Shown here: positions 40,321 to 53,258 of the stretch, piece by piece | Numbering within the stretch: the first letter of the stretch is position 1 | How the letters are laid out: each line of letters starts with the position of its first letter | Origin: Rotaria sp. Silwood1 | Taxonomy: Eukaryota > Rotifera > Eurotatoria > Philodinida > Philodinidae | Length of the DNA stretch: 64,000 nucleotides | Direction: 5' to 3' | Assembly: GCA_905250075.1 (NCBI GenBank) | Contig: CAJNOP010000020.1 | Span: forward strand, 2,164,862-2,228,861 | Notes under the pieces: model-generated | What the model saw: only the letters and a program-made list of their open reading frames with translations | Databases searched by the model: none | What the model was told of the DNA's origin: nothing | Translations under genes and position numbers: made by a program

Positions 40321-41480
40321 TTATATCATAGGTAATTGATGTGATATCGATTTTAATTGATGCAAATATTCTCTAATTGATATGATGAAGTGAATAGACA
40401 CGTGTTACATCATATTAAAGAAAGAATATCTTTTCTTTCTATTTCTCGGTTACTATAGAAAAAAATGTCATTTGTCTATGTTATTGAACTATTAAAAATA
40501 AATAAATTAGTATCGGTTTGAATACACATCGTTTAATTTTTTTTTTTTCGAGAAATCATACACTTAAACAATGAAGTAGATCTTCTAAAAAGAACAAATT
40601 TGTTTCATAATAACTGTTAAGTTATGTTTTTGCTAGTTCTTTATGTAATTGAACACAAATGTCAACATATTTGAAAGTATTGGAATCGATTATGAAGAAG
40701 ATCGTGATCATCAAGATGATGCTGACAAATACGTAATTCGATTTCTGATTATTATGCAAGTTACTTCCATTCCAATACATTGGGTTCGCTATAGAATACC
40801 GAGAAGAAGAAATACACTTCTTTCTTTTTTTTCTCACTCACTCTCTCTGTCTTTCCTATGTGTTTGATCTATCAAAAAAAAAGATTAGATCTATTGTAGT
40901 GAATGGTTGGATGATAATCATTTTCTTGAACTTGTCGGTAGCAAAGTAACTATATTCATAGTAATTTTCTCCGGAAGGCAGAAAATAAGGGCAAGAAATA
41001 GAAGAAATAAGATGAGAAAATTTTGACAAATATGGCAAGTTCATTACAAATCATTATTAACAACAAGGCATAAAGAAGATAGAAAAAAAAAGAAATGCAG
41101 ATAAAAAAAAATGGGAAAAGAACGTTTCAGAGAAAATTAACGAATTGTATAGCAAATTCTTCCGGTGAAAATTTTCTGTCCTTCTCTCTGACTCTTTCGT
41201 TGCTCTAAAGATTTGTATATCTCTATGTCAATCTACACAATGATGACACTTGTTTAGGAAACTGGCCGCGAAATAATACATATATATCTACATTGATATA
41301 ATAAAAATTGATGGAAAATTCCCTTAATAGCAGGTGATGACAACATACTATTTTCAACAAACTAGCAAGGGAATAGCGTGCGTATTTTATAACTGTATAC
41401 AACTACAATAGAGTGACTTTCACAGTAATAGAAAGAACGACTACAGCAGATTTTAGCGCTCGTGTTAGTGTCAATTACCT
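40321..41480. other. intergenic between orphan gene and stomatin
   Basis: AT-rich divergent intergenic region, presumably holding promoters of both neighbours. No specific site can be named. Confidence 0.4.
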
Positions 41481-44320
41481 ATGCATGGCATGCTTGATAC
41501 ATCAATGTTAGATGCTGAAACAGGCAGTGCATCTACTACTGGTTTTACATATTCGGCACAATACGGTGTACGTCGTGCATCAGATCGAGCTGATGTTTAT
41601 AGAACACAATTTGGTTCTTTAAGTGCTGATGAATATCTTACACCAATGATACAAACAAGTCAACGAAATGATGGAAATGTTGCTCGACGTCTTTCCAGAT
41701 ATTCATTTTTTATTCCTCCACAAACACTCGTACGTCGAGCTACAGATGGTATGTCAGTTTAAAAAAAAAATTATCTTGATTTTCTATGAAAATTTGATTG
41801 TAGAGAAATTTTTGAATTAATTTTCTGAACCAAATAGGACAAAAACAAAAGGAAGTCGTGACAATCAGTTAATAATATAGGTAGTAGAGAGTAAGGTGGC
41901 ATCCGATTAATCTTCGATTGATAGCATATAAACATTGTCTCAAGATATAATGACGACTTTACGATCATTTTTATCATGTACAAACAGTTTTAGCTAATTT
42001 TATGGTCTGTCGCATGTGTCATAATAGAAAGCTAATTATAGCCTAAAGAGAAAAAAAGAGACAGAACAAAAAAAGACATAGCAATTTATCCTTTATATAA
42101 AATCGTTTTGCATCTATCTCTTGCTTTCATGTTTATTGATAGCTTCTTCTTTACCTTAATTACCACATGATAGAGAAGAAGCAATTTAGTAATTACTACA
42201 CGCTAGTCAAAAGTTATATCTATTCAAGAGTGACATTTGCCGAAACGATGCCTGGCAAACTTTATCTATATATTTATGTAGTTGAGCACGCAAAGAGAGA
42301 TTTACAGATGGAAAAAAAGTGTATTGTATATCTGTTTGTCTGTCCCATTCTTCGAGAGAGGAAATGTGCACGTTTCGCCAATTATAACGGGAAATCATTG
42401 GCATCGGACGAGCGTGTATATGACATTTTTCGCTTATATTTGATGACGATCGAAGAACAAATGGATCAGTAAGAAAATAAAAGAAAGAAGAAAAAAACCT
42501 ATTCATCATAATGATGAGCCATCATAACGAAGAACGTGATGATTATCGTAATTCATCACGTCATAATCGACAAGATATTCAATATATAACAAATCTTCGA
42601 ACACAATATATACCATCATCAAGGCGTAATATGGATCGACATTCTATAGCAGTTACTCATCTTCGCTCGGACGTATATGGTAAATTTTTTTAAGTGTCTT
42701 TTTTCTGATTTATTCATTCAACTGAATAGAAAAATCTAGATATAAGCTAATAATAAATCGATAATCGTCAATTTTCTTCTTGAATTGTTTTTTTTTATTA
42801 GCTTAAATGGAGGAAAATCATATATAGTTCACACTTCTTTTCTATTGTAAACATAAAGATTTATAGACAAGAATTGTAAATCTATGATTAAGAAACGACA
42901 AGTTAAATTCGCTTCACTTTTAGACCTCAAAGACAAACGTGAACAATCAGGTTACTTTTTTGGTGTACTTATTTTACTAAGTTATTTCCTTGTCATCATT
43001 ACATTTCCATTATCATTATGTTTTTGTTTAAAAGTACGTATAGTTATTTTTATTAATCAGAAAAAAAAGTGGAAAAGAACGATAAATTGTTTTATTTTAA
43101 ATAAATTATAGGTTGTACAAGAATATGAACGAGCCGTAATTTTTCGACTAGGTCGGATCTTAGCTAATGGGGCACGTGGTAAGTAGTTGATTGAAAGTAT
43201 ATGTATGTAATTATATTGTCATATTGACTCGAACAGATAATAATTGATAATAGAGACTAGAAATTCATCCAGAGAAATCAATTTTCATAGATTTGAATCA
43301 AGATTTAAAATAAAAAGAAAACCCAAGAATATATTAGTATATATCTTCGTGTTTTTACGAAGATTCTAATATTAATATTTTTTTCCTTCAAGCAATGTAT
43401 CATTTTAAAGATTCATTGTATAATGAGTATAAGAACACAATAAACAGATGGCATCTTTACTTTCAGATGAAAACATACATCTATGTGTAATAACAGATGT
43501 CTAATCGCTTGAAACTAATATCTATAGAGAAGATCGCTACATCGATTTAATAGTTTTCTTGACATAAGATTATATATGTTATTGTATTTAGGACCTGGAC
43601 TCTTTTTTATCCTACCATGTATTGATACATACAGTAAAGTTGACCTTCGAACGGTTACTTTTGATGTTCCACCACAAGAAATCTTAACACGAGATAGTGT
43701 AACAGTAGCTGTTGATGCTGTTGTTTATTTTCGAATATTTAATGCTGTTATATCAATAACAAATGTTGAAGATGCAGCTAAATCCACAAAATTATTAGCA
43801 GCAACAACACTTCGAAATGTAATTAAATTGATTCAATTTTTGACATAAATTTTCTAATTGATTTTAGGTTTTGGGTACAAAAACACTTCATGAAATTCTT
43901 GCTGAACGTGATAAAATTGACACACTTATTCAAGTAGATGTTATTCTTGATAAATATCTTTCATTCGTGTTCTTTTTGTTTTCAAAATAGACCAGTCTTG
44001 ATGAAGCTACTGATCCGTGGGGCGTTAAAGTTGAACGTGTTGAAGTAAAAGATGTTCGTTTACCTGTCGCTTTACAAAAAGCTATGGCAGCTGAAGCTGA
44101 AGCATCACGTGATGCACGTGCAAAAGTAATTGCAGCTGAAGGAGAAATGAAAGCAAGTCGAGGTTTAAAAGAAGCAGCCGATATTATTAATGAATCACCT
44201 GTAGCTTTACAATTAAGACTTTTACAAACTTTAACACAAATTGCTGCCGAACGTAATTCAACAATTGTCTTTCCTATACCTGTCGAAATTTTACAGGCTC
44301 TATCACGAAGTAAACATTAG
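41481..44320 (+). CDS. STOM: stomatin-family membrane scaffold protein, two alternative first exons
   Basis: Exon A 41481-41748 or exon B 42511-42679 (both phase 1), then 42867-43033, 43112-43178, 43592-43818, 43868-43933 and 43991-44320. Form A is 374 residues and form B 341. A hydrophobic hairpin ([20 protein letters not shown]) is followed by the SPFH/PHB domain: [67 protein letters not shown]. The C-terminal coiled coil ([20 protein letters not shown]) and oligomerisation segment ([20 protein letters not shown]) are complete. Stomatins organise cholesterol-rich membrane and tune ion channels such as MEC-2 partners. AATAAA lies at 44356-44361. The sequence is very close to animal stomatin/STOML3. 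Confidence 0.95.
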
Positions 44321-46063
44321 TTTGTTTTTTCTATAAACTATACGTTGTGTCTTATAATAAACATAAATCCTATCTTTTTTGTATATTAATTCTTCGCTAT
44401 GTGAAGAAACCATTTGAAGAAAATGATACATGTTATATTCATATCGATCAAAAAATTAGATTAATAGAATATCAATGTCATTTACACTTCTTGTAGAATA
44501 TTTGTTTTCTTTGTTTACTTCCGTATACTTCATAATTTTGTTAATAATGTTTCAAAATTTCTTCGACTATGATATAACGTATGCAGAAGTATATGAAGGC
44601 TTTTAGGATTGTGTTCAATATCTTAGTGGCAGTGTCATTACATTTAATCAACCGATGTGAAGTATATCATGATCACTATTAATTTCATCAGCATCTATAT
44701 GTTAATAATGGATAATTGTATGAAAATGAACCAAGCAGCAAATATTTGGATGATCAACAACAAATAAATTGCAGATTAATCCGTGATTTTTGGTTGTACA
44801 GAGAAGTTTTTGGATCATAATAAGATAAATCATTTTTATAATAAATTGAAACTGTTCTATTGAATCGTTTCCTTTCTGTTGAATCATACAATTCATAGTC
44901 TCTGAAATAAACAGGTAATGAGTCAACTAGAGTTACTATACTGATTGAAAAGCCTTATGTCACAAGAAAAGAATACTATTGTTAAATTAATATGTACTAC
45001 TGAGATATTATTCATCTTTGCATGAATAATTAGGAAGTATAGTAATCCTTTATTTTTCTGGTAAATTCGGTGTGTAGATTGCATTTAATGAAAACAATAT
45101 TAGATCAATAATTATCGTTCGAGGACAGCACTAATTTATAGTATCACTATTGATTATATCATGATTATTTATGCTGTCAGCTATGTAAACAATCAGTTTA
45201 TTACAATCAGGTCTAAATAAATGTTTAGATGTATATGAATTTATCTTATCTAATGCAGTGTCGATTGCATCATATCTAGATATTTATTGATAACTTTTCC
45301 GAATTCGTCTGCGTCTATCATAAGTTGACAGTAAGTTAGTGTACCTGTATCAAATGGAATAAGCTCATTTATGTGAGGATGTGATTACCGGTGTCAACTC
45401 TTACTTATCATCACCAAGATGTTCGTACTACTCTCAATAAATATTTGCATTAGTGCAATATGATCTCATCTTGTCATAAATATAGATTTAATTGAGAATA
45501 TGACTCTTGCTTGTAAGAAAAAAATTATTATAATCTGAATATTTTTTCGAGTTGAATTATCCCATCAATAATACAGTTGTTTTAAAATGATAAACATCAA
45601 CACGTTTAAAAACGACAAAAAATATGTCATTGATATATGAAATTATGTCCGCAACTTTTATACATATAAAACAAAAAGGTGTTGAGCATTGAAAAAAACC
45701 AATATGTTTTTGTGAATTTTAACAACTTCTCCATTTTTCTTTTTCAGACAAAACTCATCGCTTGAGGTGTAAACTGATCGGCTTACAGCTCTATTTACCG
45801 TCAATAGCAAAAATATCGTTGGTGTACAACGATAATTGAAAAAGAAAGTTCTCATCACACCATATTATTTTATACAGCAATATTGAATATTAAATATGAC
45901 TAATCAGCGTCTGACATCTGTATTTTGTTTCGCATTCAACATCATTTTCCTCCTCTCGGTTGCTGACAAAAACAACGCACAATCCAAAATGAAGAATTAC
46001 GCATTTTTGCGGTTATTGAGGTTTTTAATGTATAATTTATTATTGATTATTATTTAAGAGAAT
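44321..46063. other. intergenic, nothing recognised
   Basis: AT-rich spacer after stomatin. Scattered short frames lack coding features. No repeat structure stands out. Confidence 0.45.
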
Positions 46064-46788
46064 ATGGCAAATTTATCATCACAACGTATTATTCCTGGCG
46101 ACAAAAGACTCCGAAAATGTTGTCATTCGTGTCCACGTCTGATTTACGATGAACCATACATATTTCGTGTTCGAAGTGAACGTTCGCTACCACATTCATT
46201 TCCATGTAATACTTGTTTAAAAGAATCTATGCGACGACAACAACCACCTAAACCCAATATCCAATATCAAAAAAGATGTTCTCGTTTACCATTGAAACGT
46301 GTTGATTTCGAATATTCAAATCGACCGAGAACTGTTCCATCACAACGAACATCAAGTGATATAAATTGGGATAATTTTATGAGGAGAAAAAGTAAATATG
46401 GTAAGTATGACACGTGTTTCCATTTTTGTTGATATTGTTTTTTTGAATATTATTAGCTATTAAAACACCATATGCTCTATGTGATTTAACAAAATATGAA
46501 CAAGATTCGGAAATTCGTCCACCATTTGTCAATTATGGTGGACATTATGATGATAAACAATATGGACAAAAACGAACCTTTAATTCATTAGTTATACATG
46601 TATGATTAGTAGATAATATTTAATAAAATAAAAATATGATTTATTTTTAGCAACTGAAACATGACGAAGTTGATGAACAACGTTTAATAAGTTTATTTCG
46701 AGAACGACGTCTTCGTCGTGAAGCTGAAAATTATTTTCATGAAATACAACGGCGAAAATTTCATAACTATCGAGCATCACAAGATTAA
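46064..46788 (+). CDS. 205-residue basic protein, unrecognised
   Basis: Three exons, 46064-46400, 46457-46599 and 46651-46788, with clean splice sites and phases. Cysteine pairs at the N-terminus (RKCCHSCPRL, then FPCNTCLKES about 30 residues later) could bind zinc. The middle is Arg/Pro-rich, then TPYALCDLTKYEQDSEIRPP. The C-terminus is a basic helix (QRLISLFRERRLRREAENYF). No signal peptide or membrane segment. It ends 135 bp from the convergent DYNC2I2 stop. It may be a cilium-associated orphan, but that is only suggested by the neighbour. Confidence 0.6.
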
Positions 46789-46922
46789 AATAATTCAGAA
46801 ACGCTTTTTTAACATTGAATTTTTAATTCTATTTTTTTTTGTTTTATTTTACACAGAAAATAAAAACATAGTCACGGACTAGCCGTGACGATACAAAAAC
46901 AAAAATACAATAAAAGCCAATT

Positions 46923-49029
46923 TCAACTATCACCAAGACTTTTAGCTAATATTTGTAAATTTTCTATTTCATCATTTTGTGCTGTTGTAAATCGTTCTGC
47001 TAATTTCCAAATCATTACAGCACCTGCACTATCTCCACATGCTAAAATATTTGGACTAGGAAAAAAAAACAAAGATCATTCTTGTATATGAACTTTAATA
47101 TATGATTTCTTACGTTTTATCATTAAACTCTAAAGCAATAATTGATGATCGTTTATCTGATGATGGCAATTCTTGAACAGGTATTGAAGGTAGAAGACTG
47201 TCTGATGTACCTTCTTGTGGTTCAAGATCATAAATTAATGTTCCACCATGTTCACTTCCAGCTGCTAAAACCAGAGGACGTGATGGTGACCAACGACAAG
47301 TAAATATTGCGCCTTGTGCTGGTGCAAAACAACGTCCAAAATTAGGCTAAATAGATAATTCAATTACATTTCTAAGGAAATAATTTTCAATGAAATTCTC
47401 TTACAAAAAGTTGTGAATAAATTCGAATTTGTCCATCATGTGCACTTGTAAGAAATAGATGTCGATTAAAAGGAGAAAAGCTAACAGAATAAATTGGACT
47501 ATCATGTGATTGATATGACATTGTAATTGGATTTTTAGGTTGAACAGACATATCAGCAAGACCTTCTTCACCTATCATATATAATTTATGTGTAAATAAA
47601 ATTACTCAATTAAATTCTATAAATTTACGTGATTGAACAGATGATACAGAATTAAGTGAACCTTTATATAAATGACCTGAATCACAACCGAAAATAAATG
47701 TTTCAGAATCTTCATTATTAAATGTAACACTGGTAACTAAATAATTGTTGATGAGTTTTTATAAGTGATTATTAAAATTTTTCGTACCTCCCATTGGTTT
47801 TCCTGATGATTTACTACTACCTCCTTTAGTTGCAACAAAATAAGCATCAGTTAATTTTAAATTATTTTTACTAGGTAATGGATTCCATAGAAGAATTTTT
47901 CCATCTTGACTCGTTGATACAAGCTATTCAATGATTAACATTAGATATATATATATATATGCATATATCAGTAAGAAGAAATCAAAACTTTACAATAAAC
48001 TTTTTCTTTGATAATTTTGGTTCACGTATCCATTGCAATGATGTTACTGAATCTCGATGTAAATCTTGTCGTTCCAAAATACGAGCTATTAATGAATCTT
48101 GTTCACGAAAATCCCAAACAAGTATTTCACCTGAAACGAATTACATATTAAAAAAATAACAAACAAAAGGAATACAAGATACAAACCATTATAAAGACCA
48201 GCAGCTACAATGCCTGGTCTTTCCGGATGACAAGCTATTGCTGTAACACATGTACTTGTTTCAACATTCATATCAGGTTTATTTGGATTGATTTTATATC
48301 GCTCAATATTCCATGAACATACAGCACCTTTATGCATACATAAACCTTCATGTGATGTACTTCCATAACCAACAACAATTGATGAACCATTAGCTGACCA
48401 TGATAAACTTGTAACTTGTATTTCTTTATCAATTAAGATTTCTGGATAAGTTAATGTAAATAATTCTTGTGCTGTATCATCACCTGTATATCGCATTTTA
48501 ATATGTCCTAGAATAGTATATCAATATATAGATTATATCTCTAAAAAGATAATTCGCTATACGAAGAATATTTGGACGTTCTAAATTTTCATCAAGATAA
48601 TGTAAAACAATTGGCTCAATGCGTCCAAGAAATTTATTAAAACGATTCATATCAATATCTATATCATCATTAACAGGTTTTTCACCAAAATCTACCTGAA
48701 TCTAATCGAAAATAGAAACATATGTATATCGAACAAAAAAAACGGAACGAATATTTTTTACTTCACGTTCTTTACGTTTTATACTTTGACAAGTAGCATC
48801 AGCAAGTTGTACTTCAAATTTAGTTTGCACACTTGCATTTACTGAATGACTATAATGAATTGAAATACATATTGAATGGATTAAAATTATTATTTTCTAG
48901 AGGATATACGAACACAGGATCTTTTTGAACGATTTCTTTACAAGAAATAACTGGTAATGTTTCATCATTGAATACAACTGGTTTTCGATTTATTTCAGAA
49001 TCTGCTTCATCTCGATTTGATTTACTCAT
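46923..49029 (-). CDS. DYNC2I2: cytoplasmic dynein-2 intermediate chain 2 (DYNC2I2/WDR34)
   Basis: Ten exons: 49029-48914, 48849-48762, 48701-48563, 48507-48187, 48130-47994, 47923-47788, 47736-47629, 47571-47405, 47346-47114, 47055-46923; 525 residues (human 536). WD40 intermediate chain of the retrograde intraflagellar-transport motor. Signatures: QVTSLSWSANGSSIVVGYGS, CHPERPGIVAAGLYNGEILV, STSQDGKILLW, FIFGCDSGHLYKGSL, PIYSVSFSPFNRHLFLTSAH, FTCRWSPSRPLVLAAGSEHG, LACGDSAGAVMIWKLAERFT. The N-terminus contains a dynein light-chain-binding-like VNASVQTKFEVQ and IQVDFGEKP. The exon 1 donor is chosen as GTTCGT because it alone keeps frame. The match to WDR34 along its length is good. Confidence 0.9.
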
Positions 49030-49034
49030 TTTAG

Positions 49035-50431
49035 AAAAACAATATTAAAAAGAAATAAAATATTTCATATACTTCCATAGTTGTTGTTGTTACTTTGACA
49101 ACATAGTTATACCTTATTAGTGACATCTGTCTTTGTTAATATCTTCATTACATTTATATGTATATTGATGATATTTTAAATTGCTCTTCTTAGAGACGTT
49201 TCTTTTTCTTTTTTGTTTGAATATCTTTGATATTTCATATCGGGAATTATCATAAAATCATACGCAGAATTCAATTGTTGAAAAAACTGAAACATTTAAT
49301 ATCAGTAATTCTGGACGGAAATTATTTTCCAGAATCTTCTAGACCCAACCGGCCGTTTATCATTCAGCTAAGACTTAATAAATAACTAATAAAACAAATT
49401 AATGTCGGCTTTCTGTCTACAAGCATCACCTGTCACAACTACATATTGAATTTTCGATCATCTTAATGAAGAAACTATCATTCTGATATTTTGTTTTATC
49501 TGAAAACTTTTCTATGCTTTTATCAATATGTAAGTTGCCACAAAAAAAATCATCATTACATTTTAAATGCGTACTACTGTTGTCTGTCTATGTAAAATTC
49601 GCATGATTTTTCAATATTATAAAGCAATATGTAACTTTTTTCTTATATTTACTTTAGTTTATCTCATTATTTTAGATTTTTAACCCACTAACATGTTCTA
49701 CAACTACTTTAATAGCATTCATTTGACAGTTTTTAAAAATATCGATTAACTGACACATTTTTCGAAAGCACTAAGTTTCTCTCATGGCTAAACCATTTTC
49801 CTAATTGAAAAGCATTTCGAAATATTCTTCACAGATTCCATTCAAAAATCTTCAGCTAATACTTACGAATATTACAACCATATGACACATTGTTAAACTT
49901 TTCTCATGACCAAAATTTAATATTCATTTCGTTTTGGAATAGACTCATCATTAGGTGAATATATTCATGGCTACATATATGCATGACTCAGAAATAAAAC
50001 TTTACCGAGACTGCGAAAAAGAGAATTTGCTGAGACAGAGACTAAAAAACTTGGTTTCGCACATCTCAACTTATGACACATTTGGTATTATGAACACTTC
50101 AAATTATGACAATATGAAAAAACAAAATATGTCGATTAATTACATACTTTTGTTTCATATTTAGTCCTCATAAACAATCAAAACATGATTAAACTATTTA
50201 TTTTATTTTATTTGTATTGTTTTTCGTTAAAAACTTTAATAAAAAGCATTTTTATTTCAAAACATCAATGTGAAAAAACATTGTTTTCTTTCTATAAAAA
50301 TATTTCCAATAAATTATAAATATTCCTGGATATAGCTAAATTATAGAAGTCGTTATCTGATAGTGTCAACAGAGACTAATGCTTCTAACAAAAAACACCA
50401 ACACTTATTTATATATATATATATCACATAG
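49035..50431. other. intergenic, nothing recognised
   Basis: AT-rich spacer upstream of DYNC2I2. No supported gene or repeat. Confidence 0.45.
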
Positions 50432-51343
50432 TTAACAATATGAATCGATAGTTATAAAAATGTTGTCTGATTTCTCTTGAGATGTATGTTGGTTTTCATT
50501 CGTAATTATTGTATTCATATCAAGATTTTGTTGAAATGTAAAACCTTCTTTGGATAGTTTTATTAAATTGAGTGGTGCAAAGTGATATGGAAAAAATTGT
50601 AGAATAATTAATAAATCACATAAATAAGCTGAAACTAATTCGCTAACAGCTGATATTTGTTCATAAAAGTGTATTTTTTCAGCAAAATAAAGCCATTCTG
50701 TAGCAACTGTTAATGTAACAGTTGCAACAAATAAATATAACGTTAATTTAATCCATACACCTCGAAAACGTACGTACGAATCAGAAAAAAATTCAAATAA
50801 TAAATAAAAAGCAATCGAATTTTGCGTTACTGTTATATATTTTTTACTTATAAAAAATGGTAAAAACACAGCTAAAATAATTTCTAATCGAGACATAAAA
50901 TGAAATAAATGTTTATTTTCAACAATAAAATTTATATGATATTTCTTTATAACTCGACAATAAATTAACATTATTGTAAATATAAATTCAAGTAAACTCC
51001 AGAAAATATAATCTATTGTAGAAAATAAATCCTTTTTTAAGATAAATGTTATCATATAAATTATTGTACCAATTTCACTTAATAGACATAATAAAATATA
51101 ATATATTAAAAGTGATACACGTCTCTTAATTGGTGAACAATAACGAAGATATGCAAAAACAATTAAAATTGTTGAACATAAACCTTCATAACCACTATTA
51201 CCAGAACGATGTGTTAAGTAATAAAATGCATCAAATATATAAGCAGCTTGAGCCAATATAGGTAAAATAACCATAGACCAAAGAAAAAAATTATCTTGTC
51301 CTTCATCAGATTGTTTTTCTGACAAACGAAGTATATTAACCAT
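50432..51343 (-). CDS. multi-pass membrane protein, unrecognised
   Basis: Single-exon frame of 303 residues beginning MVNILRLSEKQ. About eight hydrophobic segments can be counted, near residues 23-47, 54-69, 76-102, 109-132, 150-165, 175-188, 194-220 and 230-256, e.g. SLLIYYILLCLLSEIGTIIY and WIKLTLYLFVATVTLTVATE. Short loops are Lys/Arg-rich, and the C-terminal 40 residues are polar and cytosol-like. There is no signature of GPCR, transporter or channel that I recognise. No introns, unlike its neighbours, and it borders the repeat zone. Probably a lineage-specific gene. Confidence 0.6.
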   Translation of the reverse strand: MVNILRLSEKQSDEGQDNFFLWSMVILPILAQAAYIFDAFYYLTHRSGNSGYEGLCSTILIVFAYLRYCSPIKRRVSLLIYYILLCLLSEIGTIIYMITFILKKDLFSTIDYIFWSLLEFIFTIMLIYCRVIKKYHINFIVENKHLFHFMSRLEIILAVFLPFFISKKYITVTQNSIAFYLLFEFFSDSYVRFRGVWIKLTLYLFVATVTLTVATEWLYFAEKIHFYEQISAVSELVSAYLCDLLIILQFFPYHFAPLNLIKLSKEGFTFQQNLDMNTIITNENQHTSQEKSDNIFITIDSYC

Positions 51344-51983
51344 AGTTGTGTTATTTTATTTAAACGTTTTTCTTCATACATCATATAATGTGCGTATATA
51401 TATATACATACATACATGTATGCTACTATAACATAATCTTTTTATTGTCTTTACAGAAAGTCACTCATCCGTGCATTCATGAGTGATATACTATTCATCA
51501 TCAAAATAACGAACATGACTCAGTATATTGACGTTTACAAATGATGAATTAGTACTACGTGGGGAATTATTAACTGGGAACATTCACATTATTTGTCTTC
51601 CTTTAGATGATATATTAAAAGTATCTACGTATGTTCTACCTTGTAGATTTTATCGTCAAACTGATGATTTTTTTATGCTTATTTATAAATAGAAAAATAT
51701 TTTATAATATCTTCGGAATTTCAAACGTCATCCAACAAATTAGTCATTTATATCAATTGATTTCGAATCGAATCTATGCTCAAATGTTCACATAAAAAAT
51801 GTACTCTAGATTTCTCCGTTGAGAAATGGTTTCTTCTGTGAAAATATTCCTCATTACAATTGTTATTTTTTAAACACATGTTACTGGAAACAAAAAATGT
51901 CTGTAATCGAAATATACGTTGATAGGTATTCAAGTTATTTCTATAGAGGATTTATTTTTATATGGAATGAATGGAGTAAGAAA

Positions 51984-52303
51984 GAGGGTGTGGGTGTGGG
52001 TGTGGGTGTGGGGATGTGGGTGAGTGTGGGTCTGGGTGTGTGATGTGGGTGTGGTTGGGTGTAGATGGGTGTGGGTGTGAATGTGGGTGTAGATGGTGTG
52101 GGGTGTGGGGTGTGGATGTGTTGTTGTGGGTTGGATGTGGATGTGTTGTTGTGGGTTGGATGTGGATGTGGGTGAGGGTGCGATGTGAGGGAGAGAATGT
52201 GAAGCGAGGGTTGTGGTGTGGGAGTGGGTGCAGCGTGAGGGTGTGAGTGTGGATGTGGACATATCATCGATCTATACCGGTGTCCACCAACACCCACACT
52301 GCT
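51984..52303. repeat. telomere-like TGTGGG array with short inverted end (copy D)
   Basis: About 270 bp of GTGTGGGTGTGGG-type units, degenerate toward the right, including a tandem duplication of TGGATGTGTTGTTGTGGGT. A short spacer (ACATATCATCGATCTATACC) follows, then GGTGTCCACCAACACCCACA. The spacer differs from the core shared by copies A, B, E, F and G. Long His/Pro/Thr frames over it are artefacts of the repeat. Confidence 0.75.
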
Positions 52304-52309
52304 ATAAAA

Positions 52310-53175
52310 ATAAGAGCTATATGTATAGTAAAATCCTCATTACTACGACTGACAGTAATTAGTTGTATTTTATGTAGAAACAAAGTGTTCAGTAAATTCT
52401 TTTCTTATGACAAAAGATATCGTTTGTGTTGTCTTGTCGAAATAGGAAGACAACTTTTTTAATAGAGAATATTTATTATTGAGACACGAGAAACTCGAAA
52501 TTTATTTTCTGTGAAAATCAAGTTGAAATTCTTGTTAAAACTTCAACATTAAATTCGACTTTTCTTCGTCTCTTTCTACCGAGTTTCAAATCCGAAATGA
52601 AAAAGAAACAAAAGTAAATATTTGTTGATCATTTTCAACCCGTGTCGATTTGATTTTAGATGAAAGGGTTTAATTTCTGAACGAGAAATTTTAATAATTG
52701 CTTATCGTAAGTGTTGTCAAGGAATGTTATTTCCCACTTTCATTCGATAATTAATGAGAGTTTTTTATGATTTGTTTTCAAAAATATAAAATAAAATTAT
52801 AGAAAATGATTAAGTTGTCCTATTGTTGATGTTTGTTATTTCTTTGTTGACTAGATCATTGATAATGTCGAAATTTGCTTCAGATCATTTTTTTTTGCAA
52901 AATAAAAATTCCTTTATTGTGTTTGTCTCATATTGACAAGAATTTTTATCAAGAAAGATCAAATGTGTATCGACTTTGATAAGAGATTTTCGACTATTCA
53001 TTAATTCTTATCCTATAGGCAAGGAAAAGCAATCCTATGATGAAGAGATAAAATTCAAATAACCAATTATTTTCTCTATTCACTATTATTAATTGATTAA
53101 TAATCGATTATTCAAACAAGAGTAGAATTGTAAATGTTAATCTCATTGGTGACTCTCTTTTGAAGGCCAACAACT
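52310..53175. other. intergenic AT-rich sequence between repeat arrays
   Basis: No gene or repeat structure supported. Confidence 0.45.
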
Positions 53176-53179
53176 GGAT

Positions 53180-53258
53180 TCAAGTGTGGGTGGATGTGGG
53201 TTTGGCTGTTTCTCTTTTCGAGTTACACTTATACTCACACTCTCGCTTTGGTCTCATA
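53180..53258. repeat. telomere-like palindrome with core (copy E)
   Basis: Short degenerate copy: AAGTGTGGGTGGATGTGGGT, then a core whose reverse strand reads ACTCGAAAAGAGAAACAGCC, then TTACACTTATACTCACAC. Weaker than the other copies. Confidence 0.45.

Noticed and set aside
42167..42472. 101-codon plus-strand frame before stomatin exon B
   Set aside because: No family features; lies in the presumed promoter or intron region of the stomatin gene.
51930..52297. His/Pro/Thr-rich and Gly/Val/Cys-rich frames
   Set aside because: Products of translating the TGTGGG/CCCACA array; no start context, splice sites or family.
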